64,000 bases of DNA from Cytophagales bacterium (GTDB lineage Bacteria > Bacteroidota > Bacteroidia > Cytophagales > Spirosomataceae): the NCBI GenBank assembly GCA_013298025.1, contig JAAFJE010000011.1, forward strand, positions 124,001 to 188,000, in the 5' to 3' direction. Made by a program: the position numbers and the translations under genes. The notes under the pieces were generated by a model, which had not been told where the DNA came from, did not search any database, and saw only the letters and a list, made by a program, of their open reading frames with translations. Every line of letters begins with the position of its first letter. Position 1 is the stretch's first letter. This document shows positions 29,394-38,604 of the stretch, piece after piece.

Positions 29394-30218
29394 CTATTTT
29401 TTCTTTCTACTGATGATTAGACGATTAGAATGCTTTTTCTTGTCGCGAGTTTTCTTACCTTTCGCCAACAAGCCTGTACGTGAGCGTGGGTGACCACCTG
29501 ATGCACGGCCTTCACCACCACCCATTGGGTGATCTACTGGGTTCATTACTACACCACGAACTCTTGGACGACGACCCAACCAACGGTTACGGCCAGCCTT
29601 ACCCAAGTTGGTATTCATGTGGTCTGCATTTGATACAGAACCGATTGTTGCCAAGCAGTTCGCCAATACCATACGCATTTCACCAGAAGGCAATTTCAAA
29701 GTAGCATATTTGCTATCACGAGCCAAAAGTTGTGCATACGTTCCAGCAGAACGAGCCAACTCTGCTCCGCCATGAGGGCGAAGTTCGATAGCGTGAACGA
29801 TAGTACCTACAGGGATACTAGAGAGCGGAAGGGTGTTACCTACTTCAGGAGCTACGCTTGTACCTGAGATAACTTTTTGCCCTACTTTCAATCCTGCTGG
29901 TGCAATAATGTAGGATTTTTCACCGTCAGTATATTCAATTAGAGCGATACGAGCGGTACGGTTTGGATCGTATTCGACAGTAAGCACTGTAGCTTCTACA
30001 TCGAATTTATCACGATAGAAGTCAATCAAACGATAACGACGTTTGTGACCACCACCGATATAACGCATTGCACGGTGTCCAAAATTGTTACGACCACCCG
30101 TTTTCTTGATTGGCACCAACAATGGTTTGTACGGCTTTGAGGTTGTGATTTCCTCAAAACTTGGCGCAATACGCTGACGTTGTCCTGGAGACGTTGGTTT
30201 TAATTTTTTAACTGCCAT
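29394..30218 (-). CDS. rplB: 50S ribosomal protein L2
   Basis: 274 residues. [20 protein letters not shown] in the N-terminal half and [19 protein letters not shown] in the C-terminal half are diagnostic. The His in the latter lies near the peptidyl-transferase centre. It lies 99 bp after rplW. Confidence 0.98.
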   Translation of the reverse strand: MAVKKLKPTSPGQRQRIAPSFEEITTSKPYKPLLVPIKKTGGRNNFGHRAMRYIGGGHKRRYRLIDFYRDKFDVEATVLTVEYDPNRTARIALIEYTDGEKSYIIAPAGLKVGQKVISGTSVAPEVGNTLPLSSIPVGTIVHAIELRPHGGAELARSAGTYAQLLARDSKYATLKLPSGEMRMVLANCLATIGSVSNADHMNTNLGKAGRNRWLGRRPRVRGVVMNPVDHPMGGGEGRASGGHPRSRTGLLAKGKKTRDKKKHSNRLIISRKKK

Positions 30219-30317
30219 TGTTTTACTTAGTTCAAATTATCGGGCTGAACTCCCATAAATTGTTGGAAAAGTGAGGGCTACAACCCTCCGTTTTCACATG
30301 AATTTATCTTCAAAAAA

Positions 30318-30605
30318 TTAGATACTATCGTAGAAATCAATTACTTCGCCAGACGCTACAGTAACGATTGCTTTTTTGAAAGTTGAAGTATAACCACTTG
30401 TGATTTTGGTTTTTGTACTTCTTGATTTTTTCTTACCGAATTGGCGAAGTGTATTTACAGCCGAAACTTCTACACCGTACAATTTCTTTACTTCTTTAGC
30501 GATTTCAATTTTATTTGCTTTCAACGCTACTTCGAAAACGTACTGACCGCCTTTCTGTAAATCCTGAGTTTTCTCAGTAAGAATTGGTCTTTTGATGATG
30601 CTCAT
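30318..30605 (-). CDS. rplW: 50S ribosomal protein L23
   Basis: 95 residues, starting MSIIKRPILTEKTQ, with FEVALKANKIEIAKEVKKLY. It is the docking site for trigger factor and SRP at the tunnel exit. It lies 41 bp after rplD. Confidence 0.97.
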   Translation of the reverse strand: MSIIKRPILTEKTQDLQKGGQYVFEVALKANKIEIAKEVKKLYGVEVSAVNTLRQFGKKKSRSTKTKITSGYTSTFKKAIVTVASGEVIDFYDSI

Positions 30606-30646
30606 TGCTTTAGGACGTTATTTGTTATCAGTTGTTCAACCGCTAA

Positions 30647-31276
30647 CTATTTGCTGAAAGATGATTCGATTTTAGCTACAGCACCTTCGGCAATCACTAA
30701 GCGAGATGCATTAACTAAGTCATACGTATTTACTTGGCTTGCAGCAACCACTTTAGCTTTTGGTAAGTTGCGTGCCGACAAATACACATTTTTGTTATCT
30801 TCAGAAAGAATCAACAATGTTTTTGTATCAGCCAAAGCCAAAGCATTCAAGATTGAAGTGAATGATTTTGTTTTGGGTGCTTCCAATGTAAAGTCTTCTA
30901 AGATAGCTACTTCACCAGCTTGTGCTTTCGCAGCGTAAGCCGATTGGCGAGCCAATGATTTTACTTTCTTGTTCAATTTGAAAGAGTAGTCACGTGGTAC
31001 TGGACCAAATATACGACCACCACCTTTGAACAAAGGAGATTTCATAGAACCCGCACGAGCACCGCCTGTTCCTTTTTGGCGCTTCAATTTGCGCGTAGAA
31101 CGAGCTACTTCGGCTCTTTCTTTTGATTTGTGAGTTCCTTGACGCTGGTTAGCCAAGAACTGCTTTATATCTAACCAAACAACGTGCTCGTTTGGCTCGA
31201 TTCCAAAGATTTCGTCAGAAAGGGTTACTTTCTTCCCTGTTTCTTTGCCTTCTATATTTAATACTGATAATTCCAT
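30647..31276 (-). CDS. rplD: 50S ribosomal protein L4
   Basis: 209 residues. The extended loop with QKGTGGARAGSMKSPLFKGG (about residues 69-88) reaches the exit tunnel. In E. coli L4 represses its own operon; whether that holds in Bacteroidota is not shown. Confidence 0.97.
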   Translation of the reverse strand: MELSVLNIEGKETGKKVTLSDEIFGIEPNEHVVWLDIKQFLANQRQGTHKSKERAEVARSTRKLKRQKGTGGARAGSMKSPLFKGGGRIFGPVPRDYSFKLNKKVKSLARQSAYAAKAQAGEVAILEDFTLEAPKTKSFTSILNALALADTKTLLILSEDNKNVYLSARNLPKAKVVAASQVNTYDLVNASRLVIAEGAVAKIESSFSK

Positions 31277-31377
31277 TTCAATTTGAAAATTTGTGAATTT
31301 GAAAATTTGAAAATTTATATTCTTGAAATACTGTACCTGATTTTGGGGTACAACACCCTTTCAAATCTTCAAATTGA

Positions 31378-31995
31378 TTATTTTTCAAGAATAACATAAG
31401 AGTTTTTCGCTCCTGGTACCGAACCCGACACTACGATAAGGTTTTTGTCGGCATAAACTTTCAAAATTTGTAAGTTTTGAACTTTTACACGATTTCCACC
31501 TGTACGGCCCGCCATGCGAAGTCCTTTGAATACACGTGAAGGGAACGAACAAGCACCAATCGAACCTGGGTGACGACCACGGTTGTGCTGTCCGTGGGTT
31601 TGGCCACCTACCCCGCCAAATCCGTGACGTTTTACAACACCTTGGAAACCTTTACCTTTTGATGTACCGATAGCATCCACAAAATCGCCTTCTACAAACA
31701 ATTCGGCTGTGATTACTGCACCTAATTCAAGTGCTTGGTCAAAAGATTTGAACTCTACCAATTTCTTCTTTGGGGTTGTTCCGGCTTTCTTGAAGTGACC
31801 CAACAAAGGCTTTGTTGTGTGCTTCTCTTTCTTCTCGCCATAGCCCAACTGAATAGCACTATAGCCTTCTTTTTCAACTGTTTTCACTTGTGTTACAACA
31901 CAAGGACCGGCTTCGATCAGCGTACAAGGAACAGCAGTACCGTCCGCTTTGTAGAGGCTAGTCATACCGATTTTTTTTCCGATAATTCCAGACAT
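31378..31995 (-). CDS. rplC: 50S ribosomal protein L3
   Basis: 205 residues, starting [19 protein letters not shown]. The tip loop includes [20 protein letters not shown] and [15 protein letters not shown], near the peptidyl-transferase centre. It is the first gene of the cluster; rpsJ, which usually precedes rplC, is not next to it. Confidence 0.98.
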   Translation of the reverse strand: MSGIIGKKIGMTSLYKADGTAVPCTLIEAGPCVVTQVKTVEKEGYSAIQLGYGEKKEKHTTKPLLGHFKKAGTTPKKKLVEFKSFDQALELGAVITAELFVEGDFVDAIGTSKGKGFQGVVKRHGFGGVGGQTHGQHNRGRHPGSIGACSFPSRVFKGLRMAGRTGGNRVKVQNLQILKVYADKNLIVVSGSVPGAKNSYVILEK

Positions 31996-32528
31996 TTTAT
32001 TACTGAATAAAACGTTAAAAGATGAAATAATAAACTTATTTACAACGACTTACGAACAACAAAAAAGTTTTGTGCGTAAAACGGACTGCAAAGGTCGGAA
32101 TTTTATTTGGCACTAACAAAAAAAGTACACAAAAAAAATCTCAAAACTATTTGAGGAACAGAAAATTGAGAGAAAAAGCGACAAGAAAAGTGCGGACAGG
32201 CGATGCCTGTAAGACGAGTCCTGTGTAGCTTAATACTCAACTTTGCAAACTGGGCATTCAGTAAAGCAAGCCAGTATCAGTTCTGACACCAAAACGTGAA
32301 CCACAACTTTGCATTTTGTGATTCAAAACCTGTGAAATTCCCTATTCAAAAAATAATTGATAGTTCTTACGGAGTTCTGCCAACCCTGCATAAGATGGCT
32401 TTGAGAATCAGGGGTCTCAAACAGGACTGCAAAATTAGATAATTGTAATTTGAAATACAAGCACTTACAAAAATATTTTCAAAAAATATTCTTCTTTTTT
32501 TCTATACTGCTGCTTCGTTTCAACAAGT
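31996..32528 (-). other. 533-bp gap upstream of rplC
   Basis: This stretch holds no convincing gene. It contains the probable S10-operon promoter (32089-32120), a second exact -7 match TAATTTTG on the minus strand (32430-32437), and the weak A/T hairpin AATATTTT/AAAATATT just after the GMC oxidoreductase. The middle part (32200-32420) is less AT-rich than usual spacer but has no open frame. Confidence 0.6.
32089..32120 (-). promoter_or_regulatory. promoter of the ribosomal protein operon
   Basis: On the minus strand TTTG (32117-32120) is followed after 20 bp by GACCTTTG (32089-32096), one base off the TAnnTTTG consensus. The predicted transcript starts near 32082, giving an ~87-nt leader before rplC. 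Confidence 0.5.
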
Positions 32529-34217
32529 TTATAAATCGCCTCGTTTGAGGGCTTTTACGGCAAAATCTGCCGCCCGGGCCGATAATGCCATGTAGGTTAA
32601 AGATGGATTGACATTCGACGAAGAGGTCATACAAGCACCGTCGGTCACAAATACGTTGGGGCAGTTCCATACTTGGTTGTGGGCATTTAAGACCGATGTT
32701 TGGGCATCTTTTCCCATCCGAGCCGTGCCCATTTCGTGAATACTCAGCCCAAAACCGGGCTGGTTGTCGTATATTTCGATATTTTTGAAGCCTGCTGCTT
32801 CAAGCATTTCGGCGGCATCGTTTTTGATGTCTATACGCATTGCACGTTCGTTTTCCCCAAAAGCTGCCGACATTTTCAATAAAGGTTGTCCCCATTTGTC
32901 TTGTTGCTCGTTTGTCAATACTACGTGGTTTTCATGCATTGGCAAGGTTTCAGCAAAACCCATGATGTCGAGCCCCCAATTGCCCGTAGGTTGGGTGTAT
33001 TGTTCTTTGAAATCTGCCCCAAATGGCTCTGCCGACTCGCCTCGCATTTTCCAACTGCCCCCTTCGTAGCCAAAGCCTCGGAGATAATCTCGTTTGTCGT
33101 TGCCCACGTTTCTATACCTCGGAATGTAAAAAGCGTTGGGTCGGCGGCCTATGTAATATTTATTTTTCATGCCTTCGTATTCGCCACGAGCACCAATGCC
33201 AAAATGGTGGTCCATCAAATAATGCCCCAACGCACCACTGTCGTTGCCCAAGCCATTCGGAAAACGATTCGAGATAGAATTGAGCAAAATATACGTAGAA
33301 CCCAAGGCCGAGGCGTTCAAGAAAACGACCTTTGCTTCAAATTCCATCCATTCGTGGGTCAGTTCGTCGATAACACGCACGCCTTTGGCTTTGCCTTTTT
33401 GTTCGTCATAAATAATTGAATTGACAATCGAATGGGGGCGAATGGTGAGGTTGCCTGTGCGTTTGGCAGCAGGCAAGGTAGCCGCTTGCGAACTGAAATA
33501 AGCCCCATAAGGACAGCCACGCATACACATATCTCGCAGTTGACATTTGGCTCGTCCGAGGGCCAATTGTTCTGGCGTAGGAGCGGTAAGATTGGCAGTG
33601 CGGGCATGAATCACATGGCGATTGGCAAACTTTTCCTGCACTTTTTCTCCGAAATATTCTTCTACGCAAGTCAAAGGAATAGGCGGTTGAAAAACGCCAT
33701 CGGGCAAATGAGCAATGCCATCACGCTTGCCAGCGATTCCTGCAAACTTTTCTACATAGGCGTACCAAGGAGCAAGGTCTTTGTAGCGAATCGGCCAGTC
33801 GATGCCAATGCCTTCTTTGGCGTTGGCTTCAAAGTCGAGGTCGCTCATGCGTAAAGCCACCCTACCCCACGTAAGCGACTTGCCTCCTACTTGCCAACTG
33901 CGTATCCAGTCGAAGCGTTTTTCTTCGATATACGGAAAGTCTATATCTTTTGTAAAATGGTGTTTGGTGGCTTCGGTAATGGTAAAACCAGTCCGTTGGT
34001 GTATCGGATAGTTTTTCATTTCTTCTACAGACACTAGACCAGCGTGCGGAAAATCCCAAGGGTCGGTCATGGCGGTATGATAATCTTTGACGTGTTCTAT
34101 CATGCGGCCACGTTCCAACAATAATACTTTGAGTCCTTTTTCGCAAAGTTCTTTTGCCGACCAGCCTCCGCTCACACCAGAGCCTACGACAATGGCATCG
34201 AATTGTTGTTTTTTCAT
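32529..34217 (-). CDS. GMC family oxidoreductase
   Basis: 562 residues from the ATG at 34217 (MKKQQFDAIVVGSGVSGGW); a longer frame to 34322 overlaps the preceding YciI-like gene and is rejected. The Rossmann motif GSGVSGGWSAKEL is at residues 12-24 with an acidic E at LLLERG. The GMC C-terminal domain has the catalytic-site segment SIHEMGTARMGKD and NPSLTYMALSARAA. A Cys-rich stretch (KCQLRDMCMRGCPYGAY) recalls gluconate/2-keto-type dehydrogenases. The substrate is probably a sugar or sugar alcohol; not determined. It follows the YciI-like gene by 23 bp. Confidence 0.92.
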   Translation of the reverse strand: MKKQQFDAIVVGSGVSGGWSAKELCEKGLKVLLLERGRMIEHVKDYHTAMTDPWDFPHAGLVSVEEMKNYPIHQRTGFTITEATKHHFTKDIDFPYIEEKRFDWIRSWQVGGKSLTWGRVALRMSDLDFEANAKEGIGIDWPIRYKDLAPWYAYVEKFAGIAGKRDGIAHLPDGVFQPPIPLTCVEEYFGEKVQEKFANRHVIHARTANLTAPTPEQLALGRAKCQLRDMCMRGCPYGAYFSSQAATLPAAKRTGNLTIRPHSIVNSIIYDEQKGKAKGVRVIDELTHEWMEFEAKVVFLNASALGSTYILLNSISNRFPNGLGNDSGALGHYLMDHHFGIGARGEYEGMKNKYYIGRRPNAFYIPRYRNVGNDKRDYLRGFGYEGGSWKMRGESAEPFGADFKEQYTQPTGNWGLDIMGFAETLPMHENHVVLTNEQQDKWGQPLLKMSAAFGENERAMRIDIKNDAAEMLEAAGFKNIEIYDNQPGFGLSIHEMGTARMGKDAQTSVLNAHNQVWNCPNVFVTDGACMTSSSNVNPSLTYMALSARAADFAVKALKRGDL

Positions 34218-34240
34218 CGTAAATACGTTAAATGCTGTTA

Positions 34241-34531
34241 TTAGACTTCTGCCACTCGAAAAGGATGCACTTCTATTTTTTGCCAAACATTCATGGTCAC
34301 GTAAGGGTCGTTGTCGAACCATGCTTGAAAAGCTGCTGGAGAATCGAACTGCACGAGCATGGTAGAGCCAATCATTTTGCCAGCGGCATCTAGTATAGCA
34401 CCACCCGTAATAAACTGATTGTTGGCTTTGAGTTGTTTGGCAGTAGCAAGGTGAAAAGGACGAGCCGTAAGGCGACGCTCTAGGGCTGCGTCGTCGTTGC
34501 CATCGAAGGCATAAATTACGTACTGATACAT
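34241..34531 (-). CDS. YciI-like (YCII-related) domain protein
   Basis: A 96-residue ferredoxin-like protein. MYQYVIYAFDGNDDAALERR and the GGAILDAAGKMIGSTMLVQF stretch match the YCII fold, with the DNDPYV near residue 74 and a Pro-Phe end. The family includes small dehydratases and dehalogenase-like proteins; no function is assigned. It is co-transcribed with the GMC oxidoreductase. Confidence 0.85.
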   Translation of the reverse strand: MYQYVIYAFDGNDDAALERRLTARPFHLATAKQLKANNQFITGGAILDAAGKMIGSTMLVQFDSPAAFQAWFDNDPYVTMNVWQKIEVHPFRVAEV

Positions 34532-34683
34532 CGTTGTGTTTGGTAATGAAGTAAGTTATTTTTGTGAAATATCACGATTAATTTAGATAAAAACAATCAA
34601 TTAAACTGGTTCTTTTGTAATTTGCCATATAAACCATGAGAAAGCAAAGATTGTCATACGAGTTTTATCCACACTAGAAAACT

Positions 34684-35253
34684 ATGAAGCCAAATATGAT
34701 TGATTTTGTGCGTCAATTTGTTGATTTCACCGACGAAGAAATCACAGTGGCACATCATTTATTTGAAGAGAAATTTATCAAAAAAGGAAGCTATTTTATC
34801 CAAGCAGGTGAGCATAACACCGCTATTGGCTTTATCAATAAAGGACTGATGCGTTCGTTTTTTATTAAAAACAACCAAGAAACTACCTTCCAGCTAAGTT
34901 TAGAAAATCAGTTTGTCACCAGTATGTCGTGCTATGTCCTCAACCAACCCAGCACCGATTATATACAAGCCATCGAAGATACCGATATATGTGTGATAGA
35001 TAAGGCTGCTTTAGAAACCCTTTGCAATCAGTTTCATAATTGGGATAAATTCGGGCGACTGACCTACCAGCAAGTGGCATTGGAACAAGAAGTACGTTTG
35101 CGGTCGTTTATTGCCGAAACAGCCCAAGAGCGTTATGAACGCATTCTGAAAGAACAACCAGCCCTAATTCATCGAGTGCCACAAGTGTATTTATCCAACT
35201 TTCTGGGTATTACACCGCAGTCACTCAGCAGGTTGAGAAGAAATATTCGGTAA
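34684..35253 (+). CDS. Crp/Fnr family transcriptional regulator
   Basis: 189 residues. The cyclic-nucleotide-binding jelly roll spans residues ~10-130 (KKGSYFIQAGEHNTAIGFINKG). The C-terminal winged helix is degenerate, with the recognition part YLSNFLGITPQSLSRLRRNI at the very end. It is divergent from the YciI-GMC pair and may control it. Members of this short class are common in Bacteroidota. Confidence 0.9.
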   Translation: MKPNMIDFVRQFVDFTDEEITVAHHLFEEKFIKKGSYFIQAGEHNTAIGFINKGLMRSFFIKNNQETTFQLSLENQFVTSMSCYVLNQPSTDYIQAIEDTDICVIDKAALETLCNQFHNWDKFGRLTYQQVALEQEVRLRSFIAETAQERYERILKEQPALIHRVPQVYLSNFLGITPQSLSRLRRNIR

Positions 35254-35355
35254 GTAATAAAGTAGAATTGTGCATTAAAACTTTCACCTTCAAATACTCA
35301 AAAAACCACACAAGTAACTGAAAATGAAAATTTTAATTCACAACTCCCCTATGCA

Positions 35356-36621
35356 CTAATTCACTAATTGCCAGTCTAATACTACTTTTTCAATAATAGC
35401 ACAAGCCTCTTGCATTTGACTTTCGGTAATAATCAAAGGCGGAGCAAAACGGATTTTGTTGCCATGCGTCGGTTTCGCCAATAATCCTTTTTCTTTGAAC
35501 GCCATACAGAGATTCCAAGCGGTTTCGCTTTCTTCGGTATCATTGATTTCGATGGCATTTAAAAGCCCTTTGCCTCGCACCGTTTTGATGAGGTCGGGGC
35601 GTTTTTCGGCGAGGGCAAGCATATTTTCACGGAAAAGTTGCCCCATGGCAAAGGCATTTTCAGCTAATTTTTCTTCTTTCACCACCGACAAAGCCGCCAT
35701 TGTTACGGCACAAGCCAAGGGATTTCCCCCATACGTAGAACCATGCTCGCCGGGCTTGATTGTGAGCATAATTTCATCTCTACAAAGCACCGCCGATACA
35801 GGATAAGTACCGCCAGAAAGAGCTTTACCCAAAATCAAAATATCAGGCTGAAAGTCTTCGTAATCGCAAGCCAAACGCTTGCCTGTGCGACCAATGCCTG
35901 TTTGTACTTCGTCGGCTATAAACAAAACATTATGTTGTTGACATAATTCATAAGCCTTTTTCAAATATCCTTCTTCTGGCACAACTACGCCCGCTTCGCC
36001 TTGGATAGGCTCTACCATAAAGCCCGCCACGTGTGGGTCTTTCAGTACCTCGGCTAGGGCATCCAAGTCGTTGTAAGGAACAATGATATAGCCCGGCAAC
36101 AAAGGGCCATAGTCGGCATAGCTCGAAGGGTCGGTAGAAGCCGAAATGGCCGCCAAAGTACGCCCCCAGAAATTACCAACGGCATACACCGTTTTGGCTT
36201 GGTCTTGTGGAATGCCCTTTACTTTATACGCCCATTTACGGGTAAGTTTTAGGGCTGTTTCGCCACCTTCTGCCCCTGAGTTCATCATCAATACTTTGTC
36301 ATAGCCAAAGTATTCGCAAAGAAATTTTTCGCAAATACCCAATTGGTCGTTGTAAAATGCCCTTGACGTAAGCGTAAGTGTTTGGGCTTGGGCGATGAGT
36401 GCCTGTATAATTTTTGGGTGACAATGCCCTTGGTTCACGGCACTGTAGGCCGACAAGAAATCGAAATAAGGTTTGTTTTCTACATCCCATACAAAAACGC
36501 CTTGTCCTCTTTTGAGTACTACAGGCATCGGATGATAATTATGAGCCCCGTATTGGTCTTCTAAGCCAATGGCAAAATTGGTAGGCGTTAGTTCGTTGCT
36601 ATGGTTGTCTATATGTGCCAT
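35356..36621 (-). CDS. rocD: ornithine--oxo-acid transaminase
   Basis: 421 residues of the class-III aminotransferase family. It converts ornithine and 2-oxoglutarate to glutamate semialdehyde and glutamate. The start MAHIDNHSN at 36621 is preferred to the frame open to 36663. The PLP Lys is in [16 protein letters not shown], preceded by [27 protein letters not shown] and [13 protein letters not shown] are typical of ornithine aminotransferases. It is a single gene. Confidence 0.94.
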   Translation of the reverse strand: MAHIDNHSNELTPTNFAIGLEDQYGAHNYHPMPVVLKRGQGVFVWDVENKPYFDFLSAYSAVNQGHCHPKIIQALIAQAQTLTLTSRAFYNDQLGICEKFLCEYFGYDKVLMMNSGAEGGETALKLTRKWAYKVKGIPQDQAKTVYAVGNFWGRTLAAISASTDPSSYADYGPLLPGYIIVPYNDLDALAEVLKDPHVAGFMVEPIQGEAGVVVPEEGYLKKAYELCQQHNVLFIADEVQTGIGRTGKRLACDYEDFQPDILILGKALSGGTYPVSAVLCRDEIMLTIKPGEHGSTYGGNPLACAVTMAALSVVKEEKLAENAFAMGQLFRENMLALAEKRPDLIKTVRGKGLLNAIEINDTEESETAWNLCMAFKEKGLLAKPTHGNKIRFAPPLIITESQMQEACAIIEKVVLDWQLVN

Positions 36622-36974
36622 AAAAAATGTTGCGTTGTGAATGTTACATGAGGAAATAAACAAACGAAAAATACATATAACTGATAATCAATTATATACA
36701 AAATTCATTCTAAAAATCAGTAAAATCAATCAATAAACATTAGACTGCCGAGAACAGCCAAATCACATAGATAAGCAAGATAGAAGAAGCCAAAATACGG
36801 TGGATTTTACAGAAATGACCATACAACGTGCTTGTAGTGAACAAACGGCACGTAACTACATGAAGCTGAACAATATGTTTCAATAACGTAGTGGGCATAA
36901 CGGTACAAAAATACATTTTTTTAAACAATTTTGCCTACAAAAAGTTGATTTTGCACTTGATAAATTGATTATTC
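36622..36974. other. 353-bp spacer between rocD and the DUF5522-like gene
   Basis: AT-rich near both genes. The middle part (about 36740-36898) is less AT-rich and holds one weak small frame, listed separately. Confidence 0.4.
36740..36898 (-). CDS. possible small membrane protein
   Basis: A 52-codon frame starting MPTTLLKHIVQLHVV and ending in one hydrophobic segment (ILASSILLIYVIWLFSAV). It has base composition nearer to genes than to spacer. I do not recognise it and it may be spurious. Confidence 0.25.
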   Translation of the reverse strand: MPTTLLKHIVQLHVVTCRLFTTSTLYGHFCKIHRILASSILLIYVIWLFSAV

Positions 36975-37148
36975 ATGAAGAAAGACGAGAAAAAGAAGGC
37001 GACCTTCAAAGGTTTAGCTCCCGAAGATTATTATCACAACGAACAAGGCTTTATTGTATTTACGGCAACCTACCACCTCAAACGTGGCTATTGCTGTAAA
37101 AACGCCTGCAAGCATTGTCCGTATGGCTACAAGAAAATTTTCTCTTGA
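36975..37148 (+). CDS. DUF5522-like small Cys protein
   Basis: 57 codons from ATG 36975 to TGA 37146-37148. The C-terminal half reads GYCCKNACKHCPYGYKK, with four Cys in a CC-x3-C-x2-C pattern, matching the small DUF5522-type proteins. A metal or Fe-S site is likely but unproven. It is too short for an ordinary gene cutoff. It lies 50 bp before amj on the same strand. Confidence 0.85.
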   Translation: MKKDEKKKATFKGLAPEDYYHNEQGFIVFTATYHLKRGYCCKNACKHCPYGYKKIFS

Positions 37149-37198
37149 CTGTTACCCTTGTTTGTGTTTTTCCGTCTTAACCAAAAAACACAAAACCA

Positions 37199-37984
37199 AT
37201 GGTACTGCTACTCACCTTTATTATTCATTTGCTCACCACGCTTTCGTATGCGGTACGCACGGTAGGCATCGAAACCCGCAGAGTTACGCTCACGTTTTCG
37301 CTTTTCAATATTTTGTTGTTGGTTTCTCGTACTGCCAATGGTTTTCAAGCACCATTGTTGGCCCATATTGTAGAAAAGGATTTACAACAAGGCATTTATA
37401 GCCACGAGTCCTTGTTTCGTCAACTGTTGTTGGCGAGTACCCTTGCCACCCTTGTAGGGATGTTGCTCTTGCCAAGTTTTCAGCGATTGTTGGCCCATGC
37501 CGTGTGGGCTTATATGCGTTATGCTTCTTTAGGAAAAATGCTTCGCCAATGTTTTTCAACAAAAGCTTATCGTCTTTTCAAAGGCATTTGGGTATGGCCC
37601 AAGGTTGAGGGGTATCTGCCCAATATTACGGCCTTTTCTGCTATTTCTTGGAAAATTTTTTTGTTGCATAGCATTGCCACCGCTATTATTACTACAGGTG
37701 TACTTTCGGCGGTGTATGCAGCCTATTTTAATCCCAATTTTCGGACAACCGCCAGTAATTTATCGGCATTTATCAATGGCATTTCTACCATTGTGATGGT
37801 TGTTTTTATCGACCCTTATTTATCGGTAATGACCGACGAAGTATTGTTGGGCAAATGTTCGCTTGCTCATTTCAAGCAAGAACTTTTTTATACCCTCGTT
37901 GCTCGCTTGGTTGGCACAGTGCTGGCACAAGCCCTTTTTATGCCCAGTGCGGTGTTGTTGGCGGAACTGGCATCCTATTTATGA
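37199..37984 (+). CDS. amj: lipid II flippase Amj family protein
   Basis: A 261-residue polytopic protein. The opening HLLTTLSYAVRTVGIETRRV and the block SAVYAAYFNPNFRTTASNLS match the DUF2837/Amj family, which can replace MurJ as lipid II flippase in Bacillus. About six hydrophobic segments are visible. Its role here is inferred from family only. It lies 50 bp after the DUF5522-like gene. Confidence 0.88.
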   Translation: MVLLLTFIIHLLTTLSYAVRTVGIETRRVTLTFSLFNILLLVSRTANGFQAPLLAHIVEKDLQQGIYSHESLFRQLLLASTLATLVGMLLLPSFQRLLAHAVWAYMRYASLGKMLRQCFSTKAYRLFKGIWVWPKVEGYLPNITAFSAISWKIFLLHSIATAIITTGVLSAVYAAYFNPNFRTTASNLSAFINGISTIVMVVFIDPYLSVMTDEVLLGKCSLAHFKQELFYTLVARLVGTVLAQALFMPSAVLLAELASYL

Positions 37985-38046
37985 GAAAACGAATGATTTG
38001 ACATGGATTTTTTGTAAATTTGAAGAGAACTAAGCATTGAAAAGAG

Positions 38047-38268
38047 ATGTTCAATACAATTGAAATAGACAGGCGTAATCTGACAATCATGGGTGTGAAA
38101 TTTTCAGACTTGAAAACTTTAGAAAGCACGGCAAATGCTTTAGGAAGCAATATGTTTGAAGGTTTTAAACCTACGCCAAAAGGAATCGAAATCATAAGGG
38201 ACTATGTAACAGGGAAAATACACCTAACAGAACTTGTAGTATTAGCAAAACAAAAAGCCTATGTCTGA
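38047..38268 (+). CDS. VbhA-like Fic antitoxin
   Basis: 73 residues. SNMFEG at positions 34-39 fits the Fic-inhibitory motif [S/T]xxxE[G/N]. The C-terminal part (KPTPKGIEIIRDYVTGKIHL) matches the VbhA-type antitoxin domain. It should block a Fic AMP-transferase by placing the Glu in the active site. Its stop overlaps the start of the downstream fic remnant by 8 bp (ATGTCTGA), a normal coupling of this module. Confidence 0.78.
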   Translation: MFNTIEIDRRNLTIMGVKFSDLKTLESTANALGSNMFEGFKPTPKGIEIIRDYVTGKIHLTELVVLAKQKAYV

Positions 38269-38386
38269 CTCTTACAAATACCTAGACTTCGACTACACCT
38301 ACACAGATCCGAAGACAGGACTTTTACGGAATTTACAAGACATTTCAGACCCTGATGTATTACTTTTTGTTGAGAGTCCAATATGA
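38261..38386 (+). pseudogene. Fic toxin remnant (N-terminal 41 codons)
   Basis: The frame reads MSDSYKYLDFDYTYTDPKTG and LLRNLQDISDPDVLLFVES, the N-terminus typical of Fic/DOC proteins encoded after VbhA-like antitoxins, then stops. The catalytic HPFxxGNGR region is absent downstream in all three plus frames as far as I can read. The toxin therefore appears deleted while the antitoxin stays intact. Confidence 0.75.
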
Positions 38387-38569
38387 AAGGAACTATTGAG
38401 AGTGACATAACAACTTTAACAGAACTTATTTTTGAACTCGTTTCGACAGACAAATGAGAGTATAACACGAGTTTTGCATCAGGCGACTGAGGTACAAAAC
38501 TCAGCAACGAGTTTTAGTAATAAATTGGGCATTTGTGCTTGGAAACTCGTCTGTTGCAAAGCCTTGTCC

Positions 38570-38585
38570 GTCAGCAACCATTTTA
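38570..38585 (+). repeat. left arm of 16-bp inverted repeat
   Basis: GTCAGCAACCATTTTA lies 20 bp before the start of the unknown gene at 38605. Its exact reverse complement is at 39455-39470, right after that gene. Confidence 0.75.
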
Positions 38586-38604
38586 AAAGACCCGAAAGTT
38601 GAAT

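Noticed and set aside
32200-32420. Possible structured RNA or degraded gene
   Set aside because: No open frame, no tRNA-like or known leader fold that I can verify by eye; noted only as a gap.
34218-34322. Upstream start for the GMC oxidoreductase
   Set aside because: It overlaps the YciI-like gene and adds non-family residues before the FAD motif.
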